A DNA stretch of 64,000 bases, from NCBI RefSeq assembly GCF_001518815.1, contig NZ_CP013987.1:2087001-2151000 (forward strand), given 5' to 3'. Positions 10,714 through 22,575 of the stretch are shown here, in pieces. Origin of the DNA: Pseudomonas oryzihabitans. GTDB taxonomy: Bacteria > Pseudomonadota > Gammaproteobacteria > Pseudomonadales > Pseudomonadaceae. The stretch's first letter is position 1. Every line of letters starts with the position of its first letter. The notes under the pieces were generated by a model that did not search any database, was not told the DNA's origin, and saw nothing but the letters and a program-made list of their open reading frames with translations. The translations under genes were made by a program, and so were the position numbers.

Positions 10714-11032
10714 GGACAGATCGACACCTGCCAGCGTTCCAGCACCTGCGCGGCTTCGGTGAGAAAACCCCAGGCGCAACGTAGGCACCTGACGCCTGGG
10801 TACCGTCGTCCAGTCGGCGCGGCGCTTCTATGCTTTCTTGCCCTTCAGTGTGGCATGGGTACGCGAAACCTTCGCGGGGCCCCTGTAGGTTCCAGGTGCT
10901 GCTGGATCTCAAGTGCCGGCCCAGGATCTAGGCAGCAATCTTGCTCGGATGCCGATGCGCCCCGTCTGCGGCCTGATCCCTAGCGAGATCAGGCGGTGCA
11001 GCGCGCTCGTCATGGTTCCCTTGCCTGACTGA
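10714..11032. other. Intergenic region with two short hairpins
   Basis: No convincing gene on either strand. Two short inverted repeats are present: 'gcctgatc'/'gatcaggc' at 10971-10994 and 'gcctga'/'tcaggc' at 11023-11038, the latter overlapping the decarboxylase stop codon. Neither has a T-run, so a factor-independent terminator is not well supported. The upstream part probably holds the promoter of the DUF2238 gene. Confidence 0.4.
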
Positions 11033-12637
11033 TCAGGCCGACACGAAGGGTGCTACCTCGCGCAGCTCGATCAGCAGTGGCCGATCGGTTGGCGCGGTGG
11101 CGAGCAGGTCCTGGACATGATCCAGATCCCGTGCGCGTTCGGCCAGGCAGCCGAAGGCCCGCGCCAGCGCGAGAAAATCCGGGGTGACCAGGTCGACGCC
11201 CAGGGGCGTGATGTCCCGCTGTTCCATATAGCGGCGGATCTCGCCGTAGCCGTGGTTATTCCACAGCAAGATGACGATGCCGATCTGCGCCTCCACGGCG
11301 CTCGCCAGCTCGCTGAGGGTAAAGAGCAGACCGCCGTCCCCGACCAGGCAGATCACCGGGCGCCTGGGGTCCGCCAGGCGTGCGCCCAGGGCGGCGGGCA
11401 GGCCATAGCCCAGGGTGCCGTAACCGGTGGAGGCATTGAACCAGCGCCGTGGTCCGTCCAACTCCACCAGGTGATTGCCGGCGTAGACGGTCTGGGTGGA
11501 ATCGCCCACGTAGCGCGCGTCCGGCAGCGCCCTTTGCAGCCGCTCGAACAGCTGGCGAAAGTGCGTCCAACCGGCCAGTTCGCGCGCCAGGCCAGCCTGG
11601 GCAATGGCCGTGCGCCGGGCGCCGGGACCGGTCGGGTCGAGTTCGCGGCGGGGCAGGCGTTGCAGCAGACCCTGCAGCGCGGCCTGGGCGTCGCCCACCA
11701 CGCCTAGCCAGGGTGGGTGACCAGCCACCAGCATCCTGGGGTCCAGGTCGATGCGGATCAGGTCGCCGGTCAACTGGAAACCGCCGTCGAAGACCACATC
11801 GTAGTCGGTCTCGCCCAGTTCGGTACCCACCGCCAGGATGACGTCCGCCTCTCGCGCCAGGGCGCGTACCGGTGGTAGCGCCTGGTTGCTGCCCAGTGCC
11901 AGGGGATGGCCAGGCGGCAACAGACCCTTGGCATTGATGGTGGTGGCAGTGGGCGCATCCAGCGCGGCGGCCAGCGCGCGTACCTCGTCAGCCGCGTCCT
12001 GGCAGCCCCCACCGATCAACAGCAGCGGACGTTCGGCCTCGCGCAGCCGAACCGCGGCGCAGTCGAGCAGGGCCGCGGCCGGCTCCGGGCGGGCCAGCTT
12101 GGGCTTGGGCATCAGTGCCAGGTGATCGGCCGGTGCCGTGATGATGTCCAGCGGCAGTTCCAGATGGACCGGCCTTGGCCGCTCGCCGTCGAACACGGCG
12201 AAGGCACGCGCCAGTACGCTTGGCAGGCCGTCCACCTCCAGCAGGGTATGGCTGAAGGCGGTAACCCCGGCCGTCAGGTTGCGCTGGTTCGGAAGCTCAT
12301 GCAGATAGCCGGCGCCATGGCCGAGCCGCGCGCGTTCGTTGACGCTGGAAATCACCAGCAGCGGGACCGAATCGCCATAGGCCTGGGCCATGGCGGTCAG
12401 GCAGTTGGTCAGTCCGGGTCCGCTGATGACGAAGCATACCCCGGGCCGTCCGCTGGCCCGGGCATAGCCGTCCGCCATGAAGCCCGCGCCCTGTTCATGG
12501 CGTGGGGTGATGTGGCGAATACCGCTGCCGGGGAGGCCGCGATAGAGCTCCACGGTATGGACCCCGGGGATGCCGAAGACGGTGTCCACGCCCCAGGCGG
12601 CCAGTTGGCGGACCAGAAATTCGCCACAGGTGGTCAT
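11033..12637 (-). CDS. Thiamine-diphosphate decarboxylase, probable 5-guanidino-2-oxopentanoate decarboxylase
   Basis: A 534-residue ThDP enzyme. Catalytic Glu48 is in 'RHEQGAGFMADGYAR' and the cofactor motif is 'GDGGLLFTLSEL...LWNN'. Context points to 2-ketoarginine decarboxylation to 4-guanidinobutyraldehyde in the arginine transaminase route: it is beside guanidinobutyrase and its regulator, an arrangement I recall around P. aeruginosa PA1417-PA1422. ATG 12637 is preferred over ATG 12643 because 'ggagg' is correctly spaced for it. The gene begins 23 bp after the symporter stop, on the same strand. Confidence 0.85.
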   Translation of the reverse strand: MTTCGEFLVRQLAAWGVDTVFGIPGVHTVELYRGLPGSGIRHITPRHEQGAGFMADGYARASGRPGVCFVISGPGLTNCLTAMAQAYGDSVPLLVISSVNERARLGHGAGYLHELPNQRNLTAGVTAFSHTLLEVDGLPSVLARAFAVFDGERPRPVHLELPLDIITAPADHLALMPKPKLARPEPAAALLDCAAVRLREAERPLLLIGGGCQDAADEVRALAAALDAPTATTINAKGLLPPGHPLALGSNQALPPVRALAREADVILAVGTELGETDYDVVFDGGFQLTGDLIRIDLDPRMLVAGHPPWLGVVGDAQAALQGLLQRLPRRELDPTGPGARRTAIAQAGLARELAGWTHFRQLFERLQRALPDARYVGDSTQTVYAGNHLVELDGPRRWFNASTGYGTLGYGLPAALGARLADPRRPVICLVGDGGLLFTLSELASAVEAQIGIVILLWNNHGYGEIRRYMEQRDITPLGVDLVTPDFLALARAFGCLAERARDLDHVQDLLATAPTDRPLLIELREVAPFVSA

Positions 12638-12659
12638 GCGCATTCTCCTCCAGGGTCGA

Positions 12660-14039
12660 TCAGGCAGGACGGCCGGCAACCTCGGCGCGCGGCGTGAGCA
12701 GGCTTACCAGCACGAAGCTGAGCAGGCTCAGCGCCAGGCTGAAGTAGATCGGCGTATTGGCTTCCAGGCCATCCTTGAGCATGAAGACGATGGCCGCGCC
12801 GGATCCCAGCAGCATGCTCGCCAGGGCCCCGGGCGTGGTGGCGCGCTTCCAGAAAATGGCCCCTAGCAGGGGCACCAGGATGCCGCCCACCAGCAGGTTG
12901 TAGGCCAGTGTCAGGGCGCCGATGACGTCGTTCACCAGCAGCGCGATGACGAGCACGGCAAGGCCGGTGAGCAGGGTGAACAGTCGGGCCATGCCCAGGG
13001 TCGAGGCCTTGCCGCCGCGCAGCCGGGGCAGAAGGTCTTCGGTCAGGGTGGTGGACGCGGCCAGCAGGCCGGCGCTGGCGGTGGACATCATGGCGGCCAG
13101 GGCGGCGGCGATCACCAGGCCGCGAATGCCGTCCGGCAGGGCGCTGCGGACGATGGCGGCGAAGGCATTGTTGGCACCGCCCAGGTCCGGCAGCAGCACC
13201 CGGGCGCACATGCCGATCAAGGCGCCCACCAGGCCATAGATCACGCAGTAGACCCCGGCCAGGCTGCCCGCCACCCGCGCCACGCCTTCGCTGCGAGCAG
13301 TGAAGACGCGCTGCCAGATGTCCTGGCCGATGAGGATGCCGAAGAAGTAGATCAGGAAGTAGGTGAGGATGGTGTCATAGCCAATGGTGGTCAGGGCGAA
13401 GGCGCTGGCCGGCAGCTTGGCCACCAGGGCGTCCCAGCCGCCTACTCGGGCGAGACAGATGGGCAGCAGCACGAACATCAGGCCGGCCGTCTTGATGATG
13501 AACTGGACGATGTCGGTCAGCGTCAGCGACCACATGCCGCCAATGCTGGAATAGATCACCACCACGCTGCCGCCGAGCAGGATGGCGCTCCAGAAGGGCA
13601 GTTCGAACAGCACCTGGATCACCGTACCCATGGCCAGCACCGAGACCACGCTGAGCATCAGCGCATAGACGAACATGATGGCGGCACTGGCCTGGCGTGC
13701 CAGGGGGGTGTAACGCCGTTCCAGCACCTGGGTCACGGTGAAGATGCGCAACTTGAGCAGTGGTTTGGCGAGAAACAGGTTGAGCACCAGGATGCCGCCG
13801 CCAAGCATGGCGCACAGCCAGAAGCCGGAAAGACCATGGACGTAGCCCAGCCGTACCGTGCCGACGGTGGCGGCGCCACCCAGCACCGTGGCGGCCATGG
13901 TGCCCAGATAGAAGGCCGGGCCGAGGTTGCGGCCGGCGACGAGGAATTCTTCCTGATTGCGAGCACGGCGCATGCCGTACCAGCCGAGCAGGAGCATGGC
14001 CAGGGCATAGGCCAGGACGACGGAAATATCCAGGATCAT
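12660..14039 (-). CDS. Sodium:solute symporter family transporter
   Basis: A 459-residue inner-membrane protein of about 12-13 helices. It carries SSS hallmarks: 'GGAATVGTVRLGYVHGLSGFW' region near residues 55-75, 'RRYTPLARQASA' and the 'MMSTASAGLLAASTTLTEDLL' type segment. Family members couple Na+ to uptake of amino acids, sugars or carboxylates. Linkage to the guanidinobutyrase block suggests uptake of a guanidino compound or a related amine, but this is inference. ATG 14039 starts directly at the first helix; an upstream in-frame ATG at 14078 would add 13 unlikely residues. Confidence 0.9.
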   Translation of the reverse strand: MILDISVVLAYALAMLLLGWYGMRRARNQEEFLVAGRNLGPAFYLGTMAATVLGGAATVGTVRLGYVHGLSGFWLCAMLGGGILVLNLFLAKPLLKLRIFTVTQVLERRYTPLARQASAAIMFVYALMLSVVSVLAMGTVIQVLFELPFWSAILLGGSVVVIYSSIGGMWSLTLTDIVQFIIKTAGLMFVLLPICLARVGGWDALVAKLPASAFALTTIGYDTILTYFLIYFFGILIGQDIWQRVFTARSEGVARVAGSLAGVYCVIYGLVGALIGMCARVLLPDLGGANNAFAAIVRSALPDGIRGLVIAAALAAMMSTASAGLLAASTTLTEDLLPRLRGGKASTLGMARLFTLLTGLAVLVIALLVNDVIGALTLAYNLLVGGILVPLLGAIFWKRATTPGALASMLLGSGAAIVFMLKDGLEANTPIYFSLALSLLSFVLVSLLTPRAEVAGRPA

Positions 14040-14102
14040 GGGAGCGGATCTCTTGTAGGGATGGGCAGGGCCGGGCACTCCGGGCCCGTGATGACTCGGT
14101 CT

Positions 14103-14444
14103 TCAGGCGACGCGAGCGCTATCTAGAGCGGAGCCGGCCGCGGCGTGCCTGGGTCGCCGTGCGCTGGCCGGACCGTATACGGCGGCCGGTTCCGAAAACA
14201 ACCGGAGCAGGGCCAGGTAGACCTGGGTGGCGCCGCCCAGGCCCCCACGAGCGATGGCCAGCCCCCCGGTCGTGAACGACCGCCCGAAGAGGATCGGAGC
14301 ACGGCCAAGCGCGGCGGTGGCGAAGGTGTTGGCGCCGCCGAAGATCAGGCGGAAGAGATCGAAGGGGGTGGCATGGCGTTCGTGGTCGGGAATCTGCTCG
14401 ACCCCGAAGGTTTCGATACGGGTGATGCCGTCATGATGGTCCAT
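14103..14444 (-). pseudogene. Remnant of an NCS1-family permease gene
   Basis: The 113-codon frame starts with 'IETFGVEQIPDHERHATPFD' and 'GGANTFATAALG', a good match to the N-terminus of NCS1 (cytosine/purine/allantoin) permeases. The region after residue 50 is degraded: a would-be membrane helix contains several arginines ('LFGRSF', 'AIARGG') and the protein stops near residue 113 instead of about 450-480. The missing part is not found downstream. In P. aeruginosa I recall a full transporter gene in this place (PA1419). Most likely a decayed, internally deleted copy. Confidence 0.7.
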
Positions 14445-14579
14445 GGATGACGCCTCGACACGGTTATACGCAGGGCAGGGCCCGCGTTCTTGTTGTCGGC
14501 GGGCCAGGAGCCCGCCGGTGTTCGGCAGCGAAAGACAGCGGGTGGGCGACCGTCATGGCGGGTCACCGCACCGAAGGGG

Positions 14580-15530
14580 TTAGCGGTAGGTCACCCCCGG
14601 CAGCACGCAGAGCATCTCGTAGAGCAGGTTCGCGCCGAGCAGGGCGGTGTTGCCGGTGGTGTCGTAGGGCGGCGACACCTCCACCAGGTCACAGCCCACC
14701 AGATCGAGGCCGCGGCAGCCGCGGATGATTTCCAGCGCTTGGATGGTGGTCAGGCCGCCGATCTCCGGGGTACCGGTGCCTGGCGCCCAGGCCGGGTCGA
14801 TGCTGTCGATGTCGTAGGACAGGTATACCGGCCCGCCGCCCACCCGCGCGCGCACCTCGGCCATCAGCGGGGTCAGGGACTGATGCCAGCACTCCTCGGC
14901 CTGCACCACCCGGAAGCCCTGTTCGCGGCACCAGTCGAAGTCGTCGGCGGCATAGCCCTGGGCCCGCAGGCCGATCTGCACCACCCGGTTGCAGTCCAGC
15001 AGGCCTTCTTCCACGGCGCGGCGGAACGTGGTGCCATGGGCGATCTTCTCGCCGAACATGTGCTCGTTGACATCGGCATGGGCATCCACGTGCACCAGGC
15101 CGATCTCGCCGTATTTCTTCTTCATGGCCCGCAGGATGGGCAGCGTCAGGGTGTGGTCGCCGCCCAGGGTGAGGGGGGTGACATCGTGCTCCAGCACCCG
15201 GTCGTAGTGCTCCTCGATCAGCCGCACCGTGTCCAGCAGGTTGAAGGTATTGATGGCGACATCGCCCAGATCGGCGACGCTCAGGGAGTCGAAGGGCGCC
15301 GCGCCGGTGGCCATGTTGTAGGGACGGATCATCACCGATTCGCTGCGCAGCTGCCGCGGACCGAAACGGGTGCCGGAGCGCAACGAGGTGCCGATGTCCA
15401 GGGGGATGCCGATGAAGGCGGCGTCGAGTCCGGCCGGGGAAGCGAGGTGGGGCAGCCGCAGCATGCTGGCGATGCCGCCGAAGCGGGGCATCTCGTTGCC
15501 GCCCAGCGGCTGGTGCAGGATCTTTTCCAC
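14580..15530 (-). CDS. gbuA: Guanidinobutyrase
   Basis: Mn-dependent ureohydrolase splitting 4-guanidinobutyrate into 4-aminobutyrate and urea, the last step of the arginine decarboxylase/transaminase branch. The 316-residue protein has all metal ligands of the arginase/agmatinase family in 'GGDHT', 'DAHADVN' and 'DIDSIDP'. The N-terminal region 'QPLGGNEMPRFGGI' and the block 'RPYNMATGAAPFDSLSVAD' are characteristic of Pseudomonas GbuA. It is divergent from its LysR regulator with a 136-bp shared control region. Confidence 0.95.
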   Translation of the reverse strand: MEKILHQPLGGNEMPRFGGIASMLRLPHLASPAGLDAAFIGIPLDIGTSLRSGTRFGPRQLRSESVMIRPYNMATGAAPFDSLSVADLGDVAINTFNLLDTVRLIEEHYDRVLEHDVTPLTLGGDHTLTLPILRAMKKKYGEIGLVHVDAHADVNEHMFGEKIAHGTTFRRAVEEGLLDCNRVVQIGLRAQGYAADDFDWCREQGFRVVQAEECWHQSLTPLMAEVRARVGGGPVYLSYDIDSIDPAWAPGTGTPEIGGLTTIQALEIIRGCRGLDLVGCDLVEVSPPYDTTGNTALLGANLLYEMLCVLPGVTYR

Positions 15531-15666
15531 GGGTCATCCTCGTTGTGCTGATGACCCGATTGTGCAAAGTCGCTGACAGGCGAAGAATCGGCGCGGGCAA
15601 AAAATCACTTCAGAGATTTCTGAACTAATGGCTAGACTGCCGGGCCGCGTCCACCGGGAGTCCGCC

Positions 15667-16569
15667 ATGGCCAATGCTCTCCACGACATCCGTCTGCTCA
15701 AGCTGTTCGCCTGCGTGGTACGCCACCAGGGCTTCGCCGCGGCGCAGCAGGAACTGAACCTGTCCACCTCGGCCATCAGCACCTACATGAGTCAGCTGGA
15801 AGGGCAGCTCGGAGTCACCCTCTGTCATCGCGGCCGTGGCGGCTTCGCCCTCACCAGCAAGGGCGAACTCTTCCACCAGGAGACGCTGCGCATCCTGGGC
15901 GAGATCGAAGGCTTCGAACGCTATGCCACGACCCTCAAGGGCGAGTTGAGCGGCACCCTCAACCTGGGCGTACTGGATTCACTGTCCAGCGAGCCGGCGC
16001 TGCCGCTGGCCGATGTGATCGGCAGCTATACCCACGACTATCCCGGCGTCCACCTGCATCTGGCGGTGACCAGTCCCTACGAGTTGCAGCTGGGCGTGCT
16101 CGAAGGACGGCTGGACCTGGCGGTGGGTGCCTTTTCCGCGCGCATGAACGGGGTGGTCTACCAGCCGCTGTACCGCGAGCAGCACTGGCTCTACTGCAGC
16201 GATCGTCATCCGCTGTTCCCGGAACGACGCATTCCCGCCGAGGTGATCACCCGCCAGCGCATGGTGCGGCGCGGCTACTGGAGTCAGGCTGAGCTGGCAC
16301 GCCATGGCTTCAAGGAAAGCGCCGCCACCGTGGAAAGCATGGAGGCCCAGCTGATCCTCATCCTCTCCGGCGCCTATATCGGCTACCTGCCGGAGCACTA
16401 TGTCCATGCCTGGGTCGACCAGGGGCGCCTCAAGGCGCTGCAACCGGCGACCTTTGGCTATCAGGCGCCGTTCTCCCTCATCACCCGCCGAGGGCGTGGA
16501 AGGGAGCCGCTTATCCAGAGTTTTCAACGCATTCTTAAAGCCCAGATGCAACATGCCGATAGCGACTAG
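15667..16569 (+). CDS. gbuR: LysR-family regulator, probable GbuR
   Basis: A 300-residue LysR protein: winged helix-turn-helix in the first 60 residues ('GFAAAQQELNLSTSAISTYM') and a periplasmic-binding-protein-like inducer domain from about residue 90. Its divergent position beside gbuA indicates control of guanidinobutyrate use, as for P. aeruginosa gbuR. Frame is open to 15628, but ATG 15667 follows 'gggag' and gives the usual length. Confidence 0.88.
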   Translation: MANALHDIRLLKLFACVVRHQGFAAAQQELNLSTSAISTYMSQLEGQLGVTLCHRGRGGFALTSKGELFHQETLRILGEIEGFERYATTLKGELSGTLNLGVLDSLSSEPALPLADVIGSYTHDYPGVHLHLAVTSPYELQLGVLEGRLDLAVGAFSARMNGVVYQPLYREQHWLYCSDRHPLFPERRIPAEVITRQRMVRRGYWSQAELARHGFKESAATVESMEAQLILILSGAYIGYLPEHYVHAWVDQGRLKALQPATFGYQAPFSLITRRGRGREPLIQSFQRILKAQMQHADSD

Positions 16570-16673
16570 GACGATAACCAAAGGGTTACCGTTTTCACCT
16601 GTGCGGGCAATTAGCCACCATTTAAATGGTTGATGTCCCACGGAGTAGATAACCTGCTAGATAAGGCACCCGC

Positions 16674-18239
16674 ATGCGCACGAATTTGCCGGTCACCCAA
16701 CAGGGCCGTACCTTCAAGGAAGAAGAACGACTCATCTCCACCACCGACTTGCAGGGGAACATCACCTACTGCAACGAAGCGTTCATCGCCATCAGTGGCT
16801 ATACGCGGGAGGAGCTGATCGGCAGTCCGCACAACCTGGTGCGTCATCCCGACATGCCGCCGCCCGTATTCGGCCACATGTGGGCGACCCTCAAGGAGGG
16901 CAAGCCGTGGATGGGCATCGTCAAGAATCGCTGCAAGAACGGCGACTTCTACTGGGTCAGTGCCTACGTCACGCCGATCCTGGAACAGGGGCGGGTGATC
17001 GGCTACGAATCCGTGCGTTCCCTGCCCAGTGCCAATGAGGTGCGCCGCGCCGGCGAGCTCTATGCCCGGATCAATGCCGGCAAGGCTCCCGTGCCCCGGA
17101 TCCGTCGCCTGACCAGCGCCATCTCCGCCTGCTGGTCGACCGTGGCGGCCGCCGGCGGCATCCTGGGCGGTCACTTCCTCCTGGACGACACCGCTCAGGC
17201 AGCCCTTATCGTCGCGGCCCTGCTGGGTGTCAGTGCCCACCAGCTGTATCGCCAGCGCGCCAGTATCGAGCGCATTCTTGCGGATCATCCCAAGATGTTC
17301 TCCAGCGATGTGGTCGCGCCGACCTACAGCGACCAGATCGGCGCCCCGGCGCGTCTGGATCTCGCGTTGCACAGCGAAGCCGCGCGCCTGCAGACCGCCT
17401 TGACGCGTCTGGCCGACGTTGGCGACAGCGTACGCCAGAAGGCCCGCGAGTCTTCCCAGCTATCCCAGTCCGGGGCCGAGCTGCTGGAACAGCAGCGCCA
17501 CGAGACCGACCAGTCCGCCGCCGCCATTACCCAGATGACCTCTACCATCCACGAGGTCTCGCAAAACGTCCAGGAGACCGCCCAGGCCGCCGCCAACGCG
17601 GAGAACATGGTGCATTCCGGACGCGACAAGGCTGAAGAAAGCCTGATGTCCATGCGCGAACTTGGCACGGCGGTCAGCGACATTGGCCAGGCGGTGGGTG
17701 AGCTGGCCAGCTCGACCCAGAGCATCGGCAGCGTCGCCGACGTCATCACCGCCATCGCTGAGCAGACCAACCTGCTGGCGCTGAACGCCGCCATCGAAGC
17801 CGCCCGCGCCGGTGAAGCCGGTCGTGGCTTCGCCGTGGTGGCCGATGAGGTCCGCTCCCTGGCCTCCCGCACCCGCGAGTCCACCGAGCAGATCCACCAG
17901 ATCATCGCCAACCTGCAGGCCAATGCCGAGCGCGCCGTGGCCACCGCCAGTCGCGGTGAAGAGACCTCGCGCCAGAGCGAACGCCATTCGGCGGCGGTGC
18001 GCGAATCCCTGGAAGGCATCAGCGAATCGGTCAGCCTCATCACCGCCATGAGTCAGCAGATGGCCACCGCCGTGGAAGAGCAGAGCCACGTCTCCGAAGA
18101 CATCAACCGGCAGATCAGCCGGATCGCCGATCTTTCCGACAACAGCTCGGCCCAGGCCCGCCGTGGCTCGGAACTGAGTCGCGAACTGGAAGGCATGGCC
18201 GACTACCTGCACGACCTCACCGCGCGCTTCAATCGCTGA
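16674..18239 (+). CDS. aer: Aerotaxis receptor, PAS-containing methyl-accepting chemotaxis protein
   Basis: A 521-residue sensor. The N-terminal PAS domain (about residues 20-110; '[17 protein letters not shown]', '[11 protein letters not shown]', '[11 protein letters not shown]') is of the FAD-binding Aer type that senses redox/energy state. A hydrophobic hairpin at about 145-190 anchors it in the inner membrane with no large periplasmic domain. The signalling tip '[16 protein letters not shown]' lies near residue 363. Same length as P. aeruginosa Aer. It transmits to CheA/CheW. Confidence 0.93.
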   Translation: MRTNLPVTQQGRTFKEEERLISTTDLQGNITYCNEAFIAISGYTREELIGSPHNLVRHPDMPPPVFGHMWATLKEGKPWMGIVKNRCKNGDFYWVSAYVTPILEQGRVIGYESVRSLPSANEVRRAGELYARINAGKAPVPRIRRLTSAISACWSTVAAAGGILGGHFLLDDTAQAALIVAALLGVSAHQLYRQRASIERILADHPKMFSSDVVAPTYSDQIGAPARLDLALHSEAARLQTALTRLADVGDSVRQKARESSQLSQSGAELLEQQRHETDQSAAAITQMTSTIHEVSQNVQETAQAAANAENMVHSGRDKAEESLMSMRELGTAVSDIGQAVGELASSTQSIGSVADVITAIAEQTNLLALNAAIEAARAGEAGRGFAVVADEVRSLASRTRESTEQIHQIIANLQANAERAVATASRGEETSRQSERHSAAVRESLEGISESVSLITAMSQQMATAVEEQSHVSEDINRQISRIADLSDNSSAQARRGSELSRELEGMADYLHDLTARFNR

Positions 18240-18301
18240 GGTGCCGGGGGAGCGGCGGTGATCCGGTATGATCGTCGCCGTCCTCCGCTGCGGAAATCTC
18301 G

Positions 18302-18913
18302 ATGTCCCGTCCCGCCTGCGCGCGTTGCCAGCGCCCCTTGTCGCTGTGCCTGTGCGCACTGATCCCTTCGCTGTCCAGCCATACGCGGATACTGCTGCTG
18401 CAGCATCCCAGCGAACGACGCCATCCGCTCAATACCGCGCGCCTGGCCGCCCTGGGGCTCGCCAATGCACAACTGGAGATCGGCGAGACCTTTGCCGACC
18501 TCCCACGCTGGCTCGCCGGCCATGAAGCCTGGCTGCTGTTCCCAGGCCCTGAGGCAGTCACGATCGATCGGCTGCCGCCCGCGAGCGCGACCCCGGCGAA
18601 ACGGCTGCTGGTGATTCCCGATGGCACCTGGCGCAAGGCGCGCCTGCTGCTGCACACCAATCCGGCGCTGGCGGCGCTGCCGAGGGCCACCTTGCCACCC
18701 GGCCCACCGTCCCGCTATCGCGTACGCAAGGCCCCTGCAGCCGAGGCGTTATCCACCGTGGAGGCCGTCGTGGCAGCGCTGAATGCATTGGAGGCACCGG
18801 CCCGCTTCGAGGCCTTGCTGGCGCCTTTCGACGCGCTCATCGATGGCCAGATCGCCGCCATGGGCGCTGAAACCTTTGCACGCAATCATGGCGGGCCGGT
18901 GCGGGGAGATTGA
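18302..18913 (+). CDS. tapT: tRNA-uridine aminocarboxypropyltransferase (DTW domain)
   Basis: A 203-residue SPOUT-like protein of the DTW family, which uses S-adenosylmethionine to add a 3-amino-3-carboxypropyl group to uridine 47 of tRNAs (acp3U). The N-terminal cysteines 'CARCQRPLSLCLC' probably bind zinc. The signature DTW appears as 'DGTW' near residue 109, and 'YRVRKAP' follows. Starts 62 bp after aer, probably in its own unit. Confidence 0.87.
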   Translation: MSRPACARCQRPLSLCLCALIPSLSSHTRILLLQHPSERRHPLNTARLAALGLANAQLEIGETFADLPRWLAGHEAWLLFPGPEAVTIDRLPPASATPAKRLLVIPDGTWRKARLLLHTNPALAALPRATLPPGPPSRYRVRKAPAAEALSTVEAVVAALNALEAPARFEALLAPFDALIDGQIAAMGAETFARNHGGPVRGD

Positions 18914-18970
18914 GGGAATTCCCCTGCTGCAGGACCACTCTACCTAGAGAGTCAGCAGAGGAGTCACGCC

Positions 18971-19147
18971 ATGTCCCGCTTCCCGATCCATTCGCACGAC
19001 GAATTCGCCACCCTTGCCGCCTATGCCTTACCCCGCGCGGGTGGCGAGGCCGATCAGCCCGATCCCGCCCCCATCCAGCCCAGCGAGCCGGGCGAGCCCA
19101 CCGTCCCCGACCAAGCGCCGCCGACCCCCATGGCCAGAGCGGCCTGA
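18971..19147 (+). CDS. Small proline-rich protein, 58 residues, unknown
   Basis: The ATG at 18971 is preceded by 'agaggag' at good spacing and the frame closes at 19147, just before a strong terminator. The product starts 'MSRFPIHSHDEF' and its second half is rich in Pro, Ala and Glu, so probably disordered. I do not recognise a family. The ribosome site plus the adjacent terminator argue for a genuine short transcript. Confidence 0.5.
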   Translation: MSRFPIHSHDEFATLAAYALPRAGGEADQPDPAPIQPSEPGEPTVPDQAPPTPMARAA

Positions 19148-19166
19148 TGCCACCGCATCACCCATG

Positions 19167-19204
19167 AAAAAAGGGCGATCATCACCGATCGCCCTTTTTT
19201 ATGC
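19167..19204. terminator. Bidirectional intrinsic terminator
   Basis: Arms 'aaaagggcgatc' and 'gatcgccctttt' around a 6-nt loop, with A- and T-runs on the two sides. It serves both the rightward 58-residue gene and the leftward DUF454 gene that ends at 19215. Confidence 0.85.
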
Positions 19205-19214
19205 CCAATGCCGG

Positions 19215-19613
19215 CTAGCGCCGGGTCTTCTGCCGGAGCAGGTAGACCGTTACCGCCGCACAACTGGCAAAGGCCGCTACCCGTGCCCAGACATAGGGCA
19301 CTAGCCAGCAGGAAAAGCCCACGCTGATCCACATGGCGACGATGGCGTAGACCTTGCCCTTGAGCGGGATCCCTTCGCCTTCCAGGTAGGGCTTGATCCA
19401 GGGCCCCAGCCACTTGTGGTTGACGAGCCACAGATAGAAGCGCTCCGAGCTGCGCATGAAGCAGGCGGCCGCCAAGAGCAGGAAGGGCGTGGTGGGCAGC
19501 AGCGGCAAGAACGCGCCGATAACGCCCAGCGCTACGCTGAGCCAGCCTAGCCCTAGCAGCAGGTAGCGCACCCACCCCTTCTTCTGCCGGGGTCTGGCGG
19601 GGGCTTTGTCCAT
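19215..19613 (-). CDS. DUF454 (YbaN-family) inner-membrane protein
   Basis: A 132-residue protein with a basic N-terminus and three to four hydrophobic helices. The DUF454 signature is visible as '[24 protein letters not shown]' broken around 'LLPTTPF', followed by 'HKWLGPWI'. Function unknown. It starts 3 bp after the stop of the upstream UPF0149 gene, so the two form an operon. Confidence 0.88.
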   Translation of the reverse strand: MDKAPARPRQKKGWVRYLLLGLGWLSVALGVIGAFLPLLPTTPFLLLAAACFMRSSERFYLWLVNHKWLGPWIKPYLEGEGIPLKGKVYAIVAMWISVGFSCWLVPYVWARVAAFASCAAVTVYLLRQKTRR

Positions 19614-19616
19614 CGC

Positions 19617-20201
19617 TCAGTGGCGCGGCTTGAGCAGCGCCGGCTTTTCTTCGGGAGAGTGGCAGAGCAGGAACAGCTGGGTCAGCAATTCCGGGATCTG
19701 CACCATCATGTCGGCGACCAGGCGGCGATCCTGGGCGATCTCGGAGAACTCGGGCTGTTCGTCGAACAGGCCCGAGCCGACCATGATCGGCAGCAGCAGC
19801 TCGCTGACTTCGTCTTCGGCATCTTCGAACCATACGGCTTCGCGCAGGAACACCCCTTCCATGAAGCCGATGCACCAGCCGCGCAGCTCGGATTCGTCTG
19901 GCTCGGGGCCGAGGTCCAGGTCGCACGGCAGATCCAGCTCTTCGTCACTGCCCAGCACGCGCAGGATATGCGCCTTGAGCTGCACCAGGGCGCGCTCGAT
20001 CTCTTCCTGCTGAGTGGCATCGCGATACTGCGGCGGCTCGGCGAAGAGAGCGTCGATCCACTCGCGTTCGGGAACCTCTTCCGGGCAGATGGACAGGGCG
20101 GTCAGGTAGCCATGGGCGGCTACGTAGTCGAGCGCTTCTTCGTGCAGATCGTCTGCATCGAGAAAATCGCGCAGACGGGTCAATTGTTCGGCGAAGGACA
20201 T
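19617..20201 (-). CDS. UPF0149/YecA-family protein
   Basis: A 194-residue acidic helical protein. It has the YecA/YgfB-like pattern with '[19 protein letters not shown]' region near residues 30-50, '[12 protein letters not shown]' near 105-118, and an acidic C-terminal half. The carboxyl zinc motif (SEC-C) of full YecA proteins is absent. Function is not established. Divergent from recQ with a 162-bp gap carrying both promoters. Confidence 0.85.
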   Translation of the reverse strand: MSFAEQLTRLRDFLDADDLHEEALDYVAAHGYLTALSICPEEVPEREWIDALFAEPPQYRDATQQEEIERALVQLKAHILRVLGSDEELDLPCDLDLGPEPDESELRGWCIGFMEGVFLREAVWFEDAEDEVSELLLPIMVGSGLFDEQPEFSEIAQDRRLVADMMVQIPELLTQLFLLCHSPEEKPALLKPRH

Positions 20202-20363
20202 CGGCTACTTACCTCGGAAAGGAATCGAAAGGGCAGAACGGCCGGAATTGTAGACGAGCGCCCGAGTCACGTCGAACCTGGCGGCCGGTGGCCGGCCGAC
20301 GGAAAAGCACCGCCGCAGCGACCTCGGCATCCGTATAATGGCCTTTCCATTCGAGGAGGCTTC

Positions 20364-22502
<2,139 letters not shown>

Positions 22503-22575
22503 CGAGGCACGGCGGTTGCCCCGCCGTGCCTTCAACCAGAATAATGAGAAAATCCAAGTACAAGGTTTAGCCTGA

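Noticed and set aside
10971-11038. Two small hairpins after the ThDP decarboxylase gene as a terminator
   Set aside because: Neither is followed by a T-run in the relevant direction, so they are only noted in the intergenic entry.
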